Shown: positions 1-11,429 of the stretch, piece by piece | How positions within the stretch are numbered: the first letter of the stretch is position 1 | How the letters are laid out: each line of letters starts with the position of its first letter | DNA from: Aquilaria yunnanensis | Taxonomy: Eukaryota; Streptophyta; Magnoliopsida; Malvales; Thymelaeaceae | Length of the DNA: 64,000 nt | Assembly (NCBI GenBank): GCA_039654915.1 | Contig: CM077599.1 | Location: 1,924,501 to 1,988,500, forward strand | Reading direction: 5' to 3' | Translations under genes and position numbers: made by a program | The notes under the pieces: generated by a model | What the model was told of the DNA's origin: nothing | Database searches by the model: none | The model's input: only the letters and a program-made list of their open reading frames with translations

Positions 1-619
1 GTTCTTTGTAACTTAGACTTGCAGTTTTAAGGGTAAAGCTATTGATTTTACAATAGTATTCTCATATGAAGTTGTAGCTATTGATTTATCAGGTGGAATT
101 AGTTGCAAAAGGCTTTTTTGTGTGAATTCTACATCCTTAGTGACAATTTGAGGTATAGGGTTAAAATTTTGGTGTTAGGGACTCAAAATGCTGGTGCGGG
201 AAGTGTCTTATACACTAGTTCAGTTTGTCTGGATAAACCTAACTGATTTATCAGGGAGGTTAGTGAGTTTTGATAACTCATGAGGTTTAAGGCACCAATA
301 AAATGAGGACCATATAGATTGCACCCCATATCTACTGAAGTCTGAAACGGGTTTATTTTACTACAATGCAAGGGAAATTCTATACATTTGCTAAAAACTG
401 CTATGTTTGACTAGAAGGTTAACCTGGGGAATGAAAAGGAGTTTCAAACTGAAACTTTATAGAAAAATTCCGTGAGTAAATTGGCACTTGTTGAGCACAT
501 TTTGTGCAAAAAAATATATGCTGGTTTGAAGACAAAGTGTAGCTGAAACAACAACCTTCTGGTTTGAGTTGATTTTCAAGGAGTTTGAGGATCATTCTTT
601 GATCTGGGCTACCTAGCCA

Positions 620-1385
620 AGATCTCTGAAGCTAGACAAGTTTCATATGAGGGAAGAAAGAGGTCTGCAAAGTTTGGTTCAATTTAGAACACTAGAACTT
701 AAAAATGACCATCTAAGTTCAAGTTTCTACTATGAAAGCCTGGAGAACTTGAGATGCATCAAACTTGGGGAAGATGACCTCTGAAATGAAAGTATGTATT
801 TATTTCTTATGGCCAAAGGAAGTTTACTGCAAATTTTTGTGCCATTTGGACCACTGAAACTCAAAGGACACCTTGAGCCCAAGTTTTCTGCAAAGACTGC
901 CTGCAGAAAAAGAAGTGTTTCACATATTGGGAAATGGTTTCTAAATTAAGGTTTTTGGTCTTCAACAAGTTTCTTATGGTAAAAAGTAGGATTCTGCAAA
1001 GTTTGAAGTAAATTGAACTAGTAGAACCTAAAGTCACACCTAAATCCATCATTTTTCTACTAAGACTACCAGCAAAGGCAGAGTTGCTTCAAACTCTGGG
1101 ATGCAAAACTCAAAATGGGTATGTATAGGTTTGAACAGTTTCCAAATGGATATGAAAAGGTGACTGGGAAGTTTGGGGTTGTTTGAAGCACTAGGACAAC
1201 AAGGAGTTCAAGTTTTCGGTTAAAAACACCAGCAGAGAAGATATGCTTCAAACTTTGGGAGGATGACTTCCAAATTGAAGTTATGGAATGCGAAAATTTT
1301 TTTAATGATAAAAGGATGGTGACTGCAAAATTTTGAGGCATTTGGAGCTATATAACTCGAGTTGACCCTCTTGAACCCAAGATTC
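620..1385 (+). repeat. Diverged tandem repeat, unit about 165 bp
   Basis: Five starts of the same unit (CTGCAAAGTTTG-like) are seen at about 665, 827, 994, 1164 and 1323, giving spacings of 162, 167, 170 and 159 bp. Within each unit the same order recurs: a segment like CACTAGAACTTAAA, one like TTCAAACTTGGG followed by GATGACTTC, and one like AGTTTCTTATGG. A partial unit precedes 665. The units have diverged a good deal, so the array is old. Confidence 0.65.
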
Positions 1386-3113
1386 AAACTACTTGTTTGT
1401 TCATGAGTGAATCAGTGGTGATTCTTGAATGCTGGACTCAGCTTAGGTTTTTAATGTTGGGATTGCTGAATTATGCAGGTTTAAAGTGTTGCAAGAAGTT
1501 AAGGATTAAGTTTGGTAACTCTTGCAGCATGAAGGCTGGCTCCAAGTAAGAAAAGGCTGCATAATGGCTTGAATGAGTTAGTTTGACTTGGGGTTTGACT
1601 TTGAGTTTGGAGAAGAATTTGGAGCTGAAATTTTGCAGAATGCTTTGTCATGATAATATGGACTTGTTTAAGCTCTTAAATGGTATTTAGAACCTTGGAT
1701 TGAATATCTTTTCTGCTAGACCAAAACAGGCAAAAGTGATGGTTGGAAATGCTGAAGTGGTTTGCAGGTTGTGAGGTCTAACACATTGCTGGTAGGAAAT
1801 GATGTGCGTTACTAGAATTTGAGCATTAAACTGAGGAGTAAAGTAGAGACACAAATAAATTCAGGGGTAAGACTAAAGGTTGACAGCAGGTGAAAGGCAT
1901 AACAGAAAATATGAAAATGAAGTAGGACAACAGCTACTAAGCAGAAGAAAATTCTATTCAAGCCCACTTGTTAAAGACATTGGCAATCATTTTGCTGCAG
2001 ATATCCATTTAATATAGTGGATTACTCCAGAAATGATCTGGATGAAGAAAATATGCTTACTTAAGAAGAGAAATTTTGCATTGTGGCTTGTAATGGCCAT
2101 GTTTGACTTCATAGTTGACTTTTGCAATGAGAAAAGCTTTGAGCCTCAAATTTTACATACAACAACTTCAGATTGTGGACTTGTGTACACTGGAAAATCA
2201 AAATTTGGTACTCAGGAACGTTGTTTCAACCACTGATGCATGAAGGCGTTATTATAGAAGAGATTCAATTATTATTGCACAAGAGTTTGATGATTTGTGA
2301 GAAGTTGGTATAAAATTGTAGTTATGACCAGAAAATGGTCTAGTGGGCTTACAATCCATGGAAATAAAAGGAATTGTTCACGAGAGAGCATGAAGCTACA
2401 TGAGGCTGTACTAAATTAAGACAACTTTGGAGCTGAAATTGAACAAGGCTTTGATTTTACGCTAGAAATATCAGACCAATGTAAAATTCCAAAAAAAGGG
2501 TTTAGGCCCTATTTGAAATCTGTTTGGAAGAAGAAACAGACACTATCTAGCAGAAATCTAGATGACAACAAGATTGGTTTCAATTACTGGAGATTTGATT
2601 GGAAGGTTAACTTTCTTAATTAAGGAAGTGCTGGACCTCAGGTTTTACATATATGGAAGTTATCAAATTATGAACTTGCTTGATCTTCCAGATTGGAAAA
2701 TTTGGATTATCGTTATCTGTTAGGCTGGTTGTTTCAGCGGGACAACTTCATGCCTGAAAATGTGTGACTTTGCACAAATGCCTCTTTGTTTGGTGCCTGG
2801 TTACTATAAACTAGTAGTATTAATCAACGTGAGTATGGTGGATTATAGTCCATGGGAGAAGTAGAAGCATAAACAAGTGCAACTGGTGCTAGGCAAGGCA
2901 CCTAGGAGGCACCTAGGCAGTTCAGGACTATAAACTTGAACCCTAGACAGTGGAACCTGAACTTGCTGGACTATTGTTAAGGAAGTTGAAGGTAAAGGTT
3001 TGCAAGGAAAGCTTGAATGAAGGTACATTGTGTTACTGAACTAAGGTACTAAAAATCTATTAGTGCTGTTTGACAGAACGTTAAGCAAACTTGGGGACCA
3101 AATTTTTTTTGTC

Positions 3114-3125
3114 GGAGGGGGGAAA
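3114..3125 (+). other. Polypurine tract next to the 3' LTR
   Basis: GGAGGGGGGAAA lies directly before the LTR start TGTCACAC. In LTR retrotransposons this tract primes plus-strand DNA synthesis, and its position fixes both the orientation (plus) and the LTR start. Confidence 0.7.
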
Positions 3126-3965
3126 TGTCACACTCTATCCTTTTAATTAAATTAATTAATAGTTATGTTATTAAGTAATTGACAACTTGATGAGCAAGGA
3201 AGTTATCGATTTTGTTTTAACAATTTTGAAATTTTGCTTCCTTGTGGTAATGTGTTGTGCGAGTGTGGCTGAGCCTAGGTTAAGTCACCAAGTGACTTAA
3301 TCAATTATTAAACTGGAATTTGGGGATTTATTTGCTAAGACCATTGGAACCTTTAAAGGGTTAAGGACTGAACTGAATAATACAATGAACTCTCAGGGTT
3401 GATTGCTACCAAGATGGATAATTCGCAAAAGAATAAGGATTGAATTGTAAAATTGAAGAAAATGAGCTTGGAAAAGTAAAAGAAAAATTTTGGACTGAAA
3501 TGAACGTTGGGGGCTCAATTAAAAATTCCAAGAACTTTCCTTACCCTCTTGAAGGAGATATTTGAAGAAAATAAAAGTTCAAGGGCTGATTGAATTAAAT
3601 TGAAAAAATGGAGGATTGAAAGTGGGGTTTGATCCCTACTAACGCACAAAAGAGGCAACTGTGCGTCTACGTCACGGATAACGCAAAATTGACCATAATT
3701 GGCCTCTAAACTCCACAATCCACAGACTTTCGTTTGAACAAAAAACCAAGTATTAAATGAAGAAAATGGAAGCATGGAGCTCGATCACTGCCACTTTGAT
3801 CTTGAGGAAGCCTGGGTAAGGAGTTCCACCTTCATTAAGCCAAGACATTAAATTTTTGGATTTTAGCTACTGTTTTCTAGAATTTAATGGATGTTTTGGA
3901 GTTATTAAGCAGCTGCAGGAGGTTGACAAAACAGGAATGTTGGGTTGGAAAATTGAAGCTCGGTG

Positions 3966-4676
3966 CAGGGGCGTAACCAGAAATTCCACCTGGGGGGGTG
4001 GGGGCGTGATGTGAAACGGGTTATTAGCATGTATAAATTTACAATCACTAATAGAAAATACTAAATAATATTATGTATAGATATATAAAATTTGAAAGTG
4101 TATAATAACTAAGTTTATTTCAAAAATTTAAAACCCAAAATTCATTAGACAGTTTACATATATAGACACATTGAATTCAAAAATTTATAATAATTAAGTT
4201 CAATTTATAAAGTAAAAATAGTTATTTGAATTTTCTATTAATTATAAAAAAATATTATACAAATTAAATTTATTTTATAACACTTACCGGATAGTCCAAA
4301 TTATGATCTAAAAATTTGTTATCAGACAAATACTTTGAGTTAACAAATTTCATGCAATGAAACCAAAATGAAACATTTTTTATAAATTTAGAACTAAAAC
4401 AAAATGTTTTTAATATGTTTGGAACCAAAACAGAATGTTTAATAGGATAGGGACTAAAAGGAAATAATAATTAAAAAGTAAGGACTATCACGTAATTTAT
4501 TCAATAAGAAAATGACTGAGACCTTAAATGAATAAAATATACTAGAGCCCTTTATTAATTATAACACTTATAGATAGGTACTTAACTTTAATTTTTCTAC
4601 AATTGTATCATATATCCAAGTACCTAATAAATTTTTTTAAAATTTTAGGGGGGGCGGCTGCCTCCTCCCGCCCCTG
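3966..4676. mobile_element. Non-autonomous hAT transposon (Tip100-like ends)
   Basis: The 711-bp AT-rich element has termini CAGGGGCG (3,966) and CGCCCCTG (ending 4,676), which are perfect inverted repeats. It is flanked by an exact 8-bp direct repeat GCTCGGTG at 3,958-3,965 and 4,677-4,684. An 8-bp duplication with CAGGGGCG-type ends is the hallmark of plant hAT elements, in particular the Tip100 group. There is no transposase frame, so it needs a helper. The intact duplication suggests it is younger than the LTR that holds it. Confidence 0.92.
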
Positions 4677-5786
4677 GCTCGGTGTACAATAAAATTTTTT
4701 TACTTCACAAACAAGCAAGGCAATGTGGGTTACGAAGCAACAGGCTGGTCTTCAGTTGAACCCGGGAGGGTTTAAATGGTAAGGGACAAACCTCTCAGGT
4801 TTATTAATGTTGTTTAATACCGTGTATGGCTTGTCAAACTTATGCATGTTAATGGCGAGGTTGGGAAGCCATTGTGACATTGCATGATATGGGTGATCAT
4901 GGTTCTTCAATGAGGTTTTATACACTGATTATTGAACTAAGCTACTGATCAATGGTCTTTAAGGCTTGTGGCAACATGAATGCTTGCTCGAATATTGATG
5001 GTCAGATTGGTTTTGGTATTTGACTAAGGATTATAGGCAGGATTTCCAGCTAGGAGTGAGCACACACTTTGGGGAAGGGAAACCTTCTCAAGCTAGCTTC
5101 TGAATAGCAAGTAACCTAGGAAACCTAGTGTTTTGGCCATATCTCTATAAGGTTTCTGGAGCTCTCTGTGTTACTTAGTTTGGTTGCTTGTGGATATGTA
5201 ATGGGTCAGTTTGTGTGATTGTGCACGGTACTTAATTGCTGGTTATATTGTTCTTGTTATGTAGCTAACCTTGATTGTTTGGTTTTTATTATTCTATTGG
5301 TTACTGGTTGCTGGTTGCCTAGAAATGTATTGCTTGTTTTGTGTAGCTCTGTTGTTTTCTGTTTTTCTTGTAGGTTAATATTATTGGCTGATCATAATGA
5401 ATAATTATGATTAGTGGTTCTGTTTCACCAATATTTGGCTAATCATTCTGTTTTATTCACGATTAGTGTTAGTTCCTTACTGAGTTTCTTTGAAACTCAC
5501 CCCATCTACTATTTATGTAGGTTCTGTAAGAGCTAAGCTGATGTGTTTTGTTATACATATATGCTCTTTCTATTTTACCTATAGGTCAATGAACACTAGT
5601 TCATGATCGTTTAAGTGAAATATTTCTTGATTTTGCACACTTTTTGTTAATGAAACTAATGCCTCTGGTTTCTTAACCTTGAGTTCTTGTATAGTATAGA
5701 TGCTTACTATGTAAGCTAAGAATCAATTCCTTGTTGTTTTCTTAATTTCAAACTGATTCTATATTTTCGCCTGTGTAGCTTACAAG

Positions 5787-5857
5787 TACTAGTTTGTGTA
5801 ATTTGGAGTTTCTAGATTTAATACTAGTTTGTGTGATTTGGAGTTTCTGGATTTAAT
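5787..5857 (+). repeat. Short tandem duplication in the LTR, period 36 bp
   Basis: Two copies of a 35-bp segment beginning TACTAGTTTGTGTRATTTGG stand side by side and differ at only two positions. It is a local duplication inside the LTR. Confidence 0.85.
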
Positions 5858-6103
5858 GGTGATTAAATCAATTATTTGATTTTCAAGCTTTTCTGTGAAA
5901 TTATGAGATTAATTACCAAAGATATTATTTAAACAGGCTAAAGCCCTCATGCTTACACTCATGAATTCTATATGATTAATGGGTTTCATCAAGTAAAGTC
6001 CTTGCATGAACTAAATTTTGATTAGTGGTTTCATTAAAGGAAATTCCTTCTAATTTAAGCTATAAAGCTTACTGGGTGAGTGTGTGCAGAGTGGGGTGTG
6101 ACA

Positions 6104-6725
6104 ACTCGGGCTTTATGTAAAATACCTCCAAAATTAAAAACTAATGGGGAAACCCCTTTTTGAAGTTCAACTACTAAATTAAGAAAGTTTGACTTGACTA
6201 TAATATTATCAAACCTATTTCGCTTTAGCTTCACAGAGACCACCGAAAATGGTGAGAGCTCCTAAGTACATTGCATTGTAACCACCATATTCCCACCCAT
6301 ATGATGATGTAAATCAAACCCTTTTATCGTAATACTTACTAATTACATTGGTGCCTCATTTTCTCTAGTGCTTATCCATTGTAGTGTCCACATACACTTT
6401 AATTGGTGACAACTTGGACCAGGCACCCCTGTTGTGCTTTCTAAAATGGAGCGATGCTGTAACCAGCTCTCTACCCATACCTCGATAAATGATGCAATTT
6501 TCACCATATGTTGAGATATGGACTCAAAGACCGCCTTATTCCTGTTGAACCACATGAACTATAAGTAAGTTAACACCCAAAGGGCTAGGGATGAATCTTT
6601 ACCCAAGAATGACCAAAAGCTTTCTTGCCAATTATCTTCTTATGTCGGCAAACACAAGTTAAGCTCCTTACAAATGTTGACCAAAACTGGGCAATGAATG
6701 TAAAAGTTCTTAACTTACCTTGGTG
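6104..6725 (-). pseudogene. LINE ORF2 remnant: C-terminal region with RNase H
   Basis: On the minus strand, WFNRNKAVFES (about 6,560-6,525) is the segment that typically links the zinc-binding region to RNase H in plant LINE ORF2 proteins. Lower down, VKSNFLNLVVELQKGVSPL followed by FGGILH (about 6,195-6,110) matches the part of the RNase H fold around the conserved SDC...LV segment. Stops and shifts separate the pieces. Coding similarity stops at 6,104, where the LTR of the neighbouring element begins. Confidence 0.7.
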
Positions 6726-6729
6726 TGGG

Positions 6730-9062
6730 GCCAACCCAGGAATATCAGTTAAATCAGGATTTAGTAGTCTTACTCTTAATTGCAGTTGGCTAAGTTGATG
6801 CTTATGTGAATTAAAACCTTAGTGTTATTAGTTCATTATTCTAGCATATGCATTATGCAAACTTAACTTCAGCAAATTTTCAAATTTATAACAATTAAAA
6901 CTAGCACATACTTGCCATGGCATAGTAAAATTTAAAGCATGAAACTAAATACCGAAGTTATAAAACAAGTTTACTTAGATTTCAAGCATCAAATTTATGT
7001 ACAAACCACTAAATTATGTGATCCAAAAGCAACAACTAGTGTAATATAAACACCAAAGTCTAGCAAAATAGTCCATACAGAGGCCATTTGGTACACAAGA
7101 ACCATACTTTCTACAAGACTTTGTTTGAGATTTCAAAATGAAATTTCTTACTTGAGCTTACTACTTTAAAGATGAAAACCCAAACTCCTCGTTTACTTAG
7201 CCTACAACTAACATGACCACAATTAAACACTTAGTTAGCATATAATTTAGCTAACCAAATAGCTTAGAATCAATTATGATTCAAATAAACTTAATACTTA
7301 TAATAAAAACTTTCATAGCAAACCATTCACTGGGTGTCAGGGTTTTCACAAGTAGAATTTGCATAATGTGACACTTAGAAGGGTAAGAATTTAGTAATTC
7401 TCAATAAGGGATTAATAACTACAAAATAAATCTTTAAGGCACACAAATATATAACAAATGCTTCTTAATGTGAGCTCGAAACATCCTTAGGAGTTAGGTC
7501 TTAGCTAATGGCATATACTTGAGTCCTATGGTGGGGACCTCCTCAACCTAACCCCAACTTACAAGACAGTCTTGTCTTAGAAAGCTTTGGCTTGCCACTT
7601 TATGTCCCTTATCATATTGTACAAAAGTTTAGTTTAACTTAATGGTTGAACTTACTAAGTTGGGTAACTTAGTTAGGGTACCTTTAAGGTTTTAAAACCT
7701 CTTCTAGGTGCTTAGTATCCTAATATCTCTTGTGGTCCAAATATCTTTCTTATACCTTAAGCTTTTACTTAACCATTACTTAAATCCTTAACAGATACAT
7801 TTATATGGGCTTAGGAGTGGTTTAAAACTCAACTAAAGGTTCAAAATATCTTAGGATGGTCTAGGCTTCAAACTGCTGCATTGGGGTGCCTTTAGGGTTA
7901 CCCTAGCTTGGGGAGGAAGGTATAGCAGTGTTACAGTGCCAAGGCCCAGTGCTACAGCACCAACAACCAAAGGACAATGTCCGCCAACGTTCTTCCCGGT
8001 GTTGCAGAGCCAATGCTTCCTTGCAGCCACCTTGTTTTCATGTTTTCTTACGCCTCAACCACTTTATGCCCTTAAACTTGAACCATTCACTTAGCATCCA
8101 ACTCCCCAAGTTTCATACATGTTAGAACACATGAAAATTAATCACATAAACACTTGGAAACATAAAAATCCCTTACAAATTTCAAGATCTCAAGCTACAA
8201 ATTCTTTAGGCATACAAAAGCACACTTGCAACAAATCTTTGCAAATTAATGTCATCTTCGATCTAGCCTAGCAAAATGAATTTCTCAAGCATAAAACACA
8301 TGGAATATGATCATATTATTAGCAAAAATGTATGGAAATAACATCCACACATCCTTACCCCTTGTGTGAGACATAAACCAAACCACTTGAACCATTTTAG
8401 CACAATCACACTTGTAGCTTGCTATTCAACTCTCACAAGCCAAATTTAAGCTTAGGGATCAATCATACAACACAACTAAGCATCAATTCACATAAAAAAA
8501 ATCCTAAACCTCAACTCAAATCTAAGAATTAAAACTTAAAAATATGGAAAATGTGATTACTTGCTTCCTTAAGGTCAAACAAGCTTGTTGCTTTAAGAAA
8601 TCACCTATTTGATATTCAGTTTGGTAAGAAATGGATTGAGAAGAGATATTGAATCCTATGGCTTGGCTACTATGTATACAATGAGAGAGAAATGAGCAAG
8701 ACATTATGCTTTTACTTCTTATTCTTTCATTAACCTCCTTAGATCCCCAATTTTTCTTAATTATGCTATTTAGGTCCCAATGCCTCACAAAGATTTTTTC
8801 TTCCACTTCACTAATGTAACTTGAACTAGGAACTATAATTCTTCTTCAAAATCTTTAATTCCATAGTTCAAACACATTCATCACTTAAAATAGGTTTTCT
8901 TGGTAAATTTACTATTTTGTCCCTTATGACGATATTTTGATCAAATGACAGTATCACTAACTTTACACTGCATTAACTCATTAATTAAATTACTTAAGGT
9001 GCAAATAAAATTCCTAAGCCTAAAAATTCAACTTACTTTGCAAATCTTGAGGAGAGCCTTAA
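6730..9062. mobile_element. Unidentified 2.3-kb insertion in the LINE
   Basis: LINE ORF2 similarity on the minus strand stops after ...NESIVHMIF near 9,063 and resumes with CPVLVNICKE near 6,700, so about 2.3 kb interrupts one continuous domain. The insert is AT-rich and has no frame above about 95 codons and no coding similarity that I recognise. Its composition resembles a solo LTR, but I could not find matching TG...CA ends or a clean target duplication, so neither the class nor the exact ends are settled. Confidence 0.45.
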
Positions 9063-9990
9063 CAGTTAAAAATCATATGGACAATGGATTCATTAGCCAA
9101 CCTAAAGACCAGACAACCAGGCAGAACATCCAAGCCTCTCCCTCACAAATTATCTCGAGCTGGTAGAGCTTTGTTGCATAATCTCCAAAACAACATATAG
9201 ATTATTGGTGGCAGTGACAAACTCCAAAACCAAGACCAAAAATCCGAATGCACTATATGGTCCTAACAATATAGCATTGTGTACACAAGATAATATGCAG
9301 ACTTGACAAAAAATCTCCCATTACCATTCATACCCTATGTAACAATGTCTTCAATAAATTTAGGGAATAGTGAAATAGATTTAACTACAGAAGTGTTCAT
9401 TGGGTGCAGTAAAATATCAATGAACGCATGATTCCAAGAGAATGTCCTGTGATCGATTAAATGCCTCACCCTCTATTCCTCCGTTCTCAAAACGGGGATA
9501 AGTGAATGGTTTTAGCCTTTCCCCTGGAAGCCAATTGGCCTTCCACAATGAAATACTTGCACCATTTCTGACCCTTCAGAAAATCCTTACCTTGAGCACC
9601 TCTTAACTTGCTAGAAGACCTTTAAAGATAATAGATATGTGCTTAAGCAACTAGGCTGTCTGGGTGTTGAATAATCATTCAAGCTTGTTTTACTAATAAT
9701 GCATAGCTGAAGTTCTCCAAATCTTTAAAACCTAAGCCCTATGTAGACTTAGACATGCACATCTTGTCCTAGACACACCAAGCAATCTTAAGCTCTTTAA
9801 CATCTGAAGACTAAAGGAAACGGGTATCTAAGGACTGAAGTTTACCACTAAAAGAAACAGGTATCTAAGGACTGAAGTTTACCACATACCTTCATCAGAA
9901 TAAGAATGTAGCTCATTTGATGTGTCGGCATCTCCTGAACCACTGCCTTAATAAAGAGGCAACGACTTGCTTGAGATAGTAACAACGCTT
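9063..9990 (-). pseudogene. LINE ORF2 remnant: RT thumb and zinc-binding (zf-RVT) region
   Basis: Minus-strand pieces include LSQASRCLFIKAVVQ (about 9,975), then a segment around KMCMSKS (about 9,750), then FWSWFWSLSLPP followed by FWRLCNKALPARDNL (about 9,230-9,140). This order, ending in a zinc-binding-like segment with CNKALPARDNL, is the stretch between RT and RNase H in plant L1 elements. Several stops and frame changes are present. It is continuous with the RT piece to the right and is broken at 9,063 by the unidentified insertion. Confidence 0.75.
9811..9885 (+). repeat. Tandem duplication, about 38 bp, in the LINE remnant
   Basis: The segment GGTATCTAAGGACTGAAGTT with its flanks occurs twice in a row, at 9,811-9,848 and 9,849-9,885, with a few differences. 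It is a local duplication that adds to the damage in the LINE frame. Confidence 0.85.
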
Positions 9991-11424
9991 TCTAGTGAGA
10001 AAGTTTTTTCTTGACTCTTTTGATAATATACTCAAACTGAGTAGATTTCTTCCTACCTAGGAGCCATGGAAACCCAAGATATTTATCTACTTTAAGGCTC
10101 CCTTGAGTTCCAAGCAGATCAAAAAGCCTTCCTCTAACATTCGCCCAGCAATTTGGGCTGAAAAACACAAATGACTTCTTAAAATTCATGACTTGGCCCA
10201 AAGCATTTTCATATAGTTGTAACAAAGCCAATAAAGGCCTTACATCTTGTTTCTTAGCCTTTAAAAATAAAACATTGTCATCAGCGAGCAACAGGGCAAG
10301 ATCGTTGGATTTCACTAACTTTTGTGATACCATGAATTTAGTTTCATCTTTTTGCATTCTCGAGTAAAGCTGACAGGTCTTTAACATAGAATAAAAACAA
10401 GAAAGAAGACAACAAGTCCCATTGCCTTATACCTTTTAAGGACTTAAAAGACCTGGATGGCTGCCCATTAATCAACATAAAAAAGGTCAAAGATTTAACA
10501 CAACTCAAAATGAGATTAGTCCAATTGGCTGAAAACCCCATCCTAAGCATAATCTACCTTAAAAAGCCTCATTCAACCATATCATATGCTTTTAACATGT
10601 TTAATTTGATGGACATCAAACTATCACACTGACCATACTTGCCATTAACATTGTGACATGTTTCAAAGGTTATTAGAGCATTATTAATTAAAAGTTGACT
10701 TGACACCACTGTACTTTGATTATCCAAAATAATAGAAAGGAGCATAGATTTTAATCAATTTGTTAATATCTTAGAAATCACCTTATGCAAGATGTTGCAC
10801 AGACTGATAAGGCAAAAAATTTGACACCTTCATTGGATTGGTAACCTTCAGTATTAAAGCAATATGTGTAGAATTTAACTCATCTAGGATAGTGCTCGTC
10901 CTTAGAATATTAAGAATATACTCGATCACCCATTTGTTAAGCACATGCAAATATTTCTAAAAAAATAATGGTGGTAAGCCATATGGACTCAATGCTTTTG
11001 TAAGATGCATCAAGAAAAAGGGATTCTTGAATCTCCTTTTTAATAAATAGCAATTCTAAGTCCCTATTCATACCTTCAGTTACCACCAGTCCAACCAATG
11101 GCATATTTCCCTCCATTTGCATCATATTAGATGAGGTAAAGAAAGCCTAAAAAATCTGCACAACCTCTTCTTGAATAAGACATTGCTTGGTCAATTTAGA
11201 ACCATCTTCCAGCCAAAGGCTGTGAATAAAATTTCTTCGTCTTTTCCCCAAAACCACTTCATGGAAAAAACAGGTATTTCGATCACCTTCTTTCAACCAA
11301 ATCGCCTTAGCTCGTTGACTTCCATATTGCCCCTTAAGCTCATATGCCAACTCTTTTTTCGGGGTGATGCACTCCACCATTGGCTGTTTATTGATACACT
11401 GCCTTAACATCTTTTCTAGCTTTT
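9991..11424 (-). pseudogene. LINE ORF2 remnant: reverse transcriptase
   Basis: Minus-strand segments in order: QRAKAIWLKEGDRNTCFFHE (about 11,320-11,260), the classic pre-RT block of plant LINEs; then MGFSANWTNLILSCV and INGQPSRSFKSLKGIRQWD (10,540-10,430); then LLLADDNVLFLKA, whose ADD at 10,277-10,285 stands for the catalytic (F/Y)ADD box; then KYLGFPWLLGRKK (about 10,080). At least three frame changes and several stops separate them, so no active enzyme is made. The N-terminal end joins the endonuclease side across the solo LTR at 11,430. Confidence 0.85.
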
Positions 11425-11429
11425 TCTCT

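Larger units (their letters stand above)
1..3125 (+). mobile_element. Noncoding 3' internal region of a large LTR retrotransposon
   Basis: This stretch runs up to a purine tract and the start of an LTR at 3,126, so it is read as the part of the element between pol (left of the window) and the 3' LTR. No frame longer than about 90 codons is open and none resembles gag or pol. It holds diverged tandem repeats of about 165 bp. A long repeat-bearing noncoding tail before the 3' LTR is known in the Tat/Ogre/Retand lineage of plant Ty3/gypsy elements, which is my inference for its class; a LARD-type non-autonomous element would look the same from here. Confidence 0.6.
3126..6103 (+). mobile_element. 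3' LTR of a large Ty3/gypsy-type retrotransposon
   Basis: The segment starts TGTCACAC after a polypurine tract and ends GTGTGACA, a perfect 8-bp inverted terminal repeat with the usual TG...CA ends. The raw length is 2,978 bp, or about 2.26 kb after removing a nested hAT element and its duplicated target. The base after the LTR (6,104) begins LINE sequence on the other strand, so the element inserted into the LINE. The 5' LTR lies left of the window, so LTR divergence and the target duplication cannot be checked. No coding sequence is seen. Confidence 0.75.
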
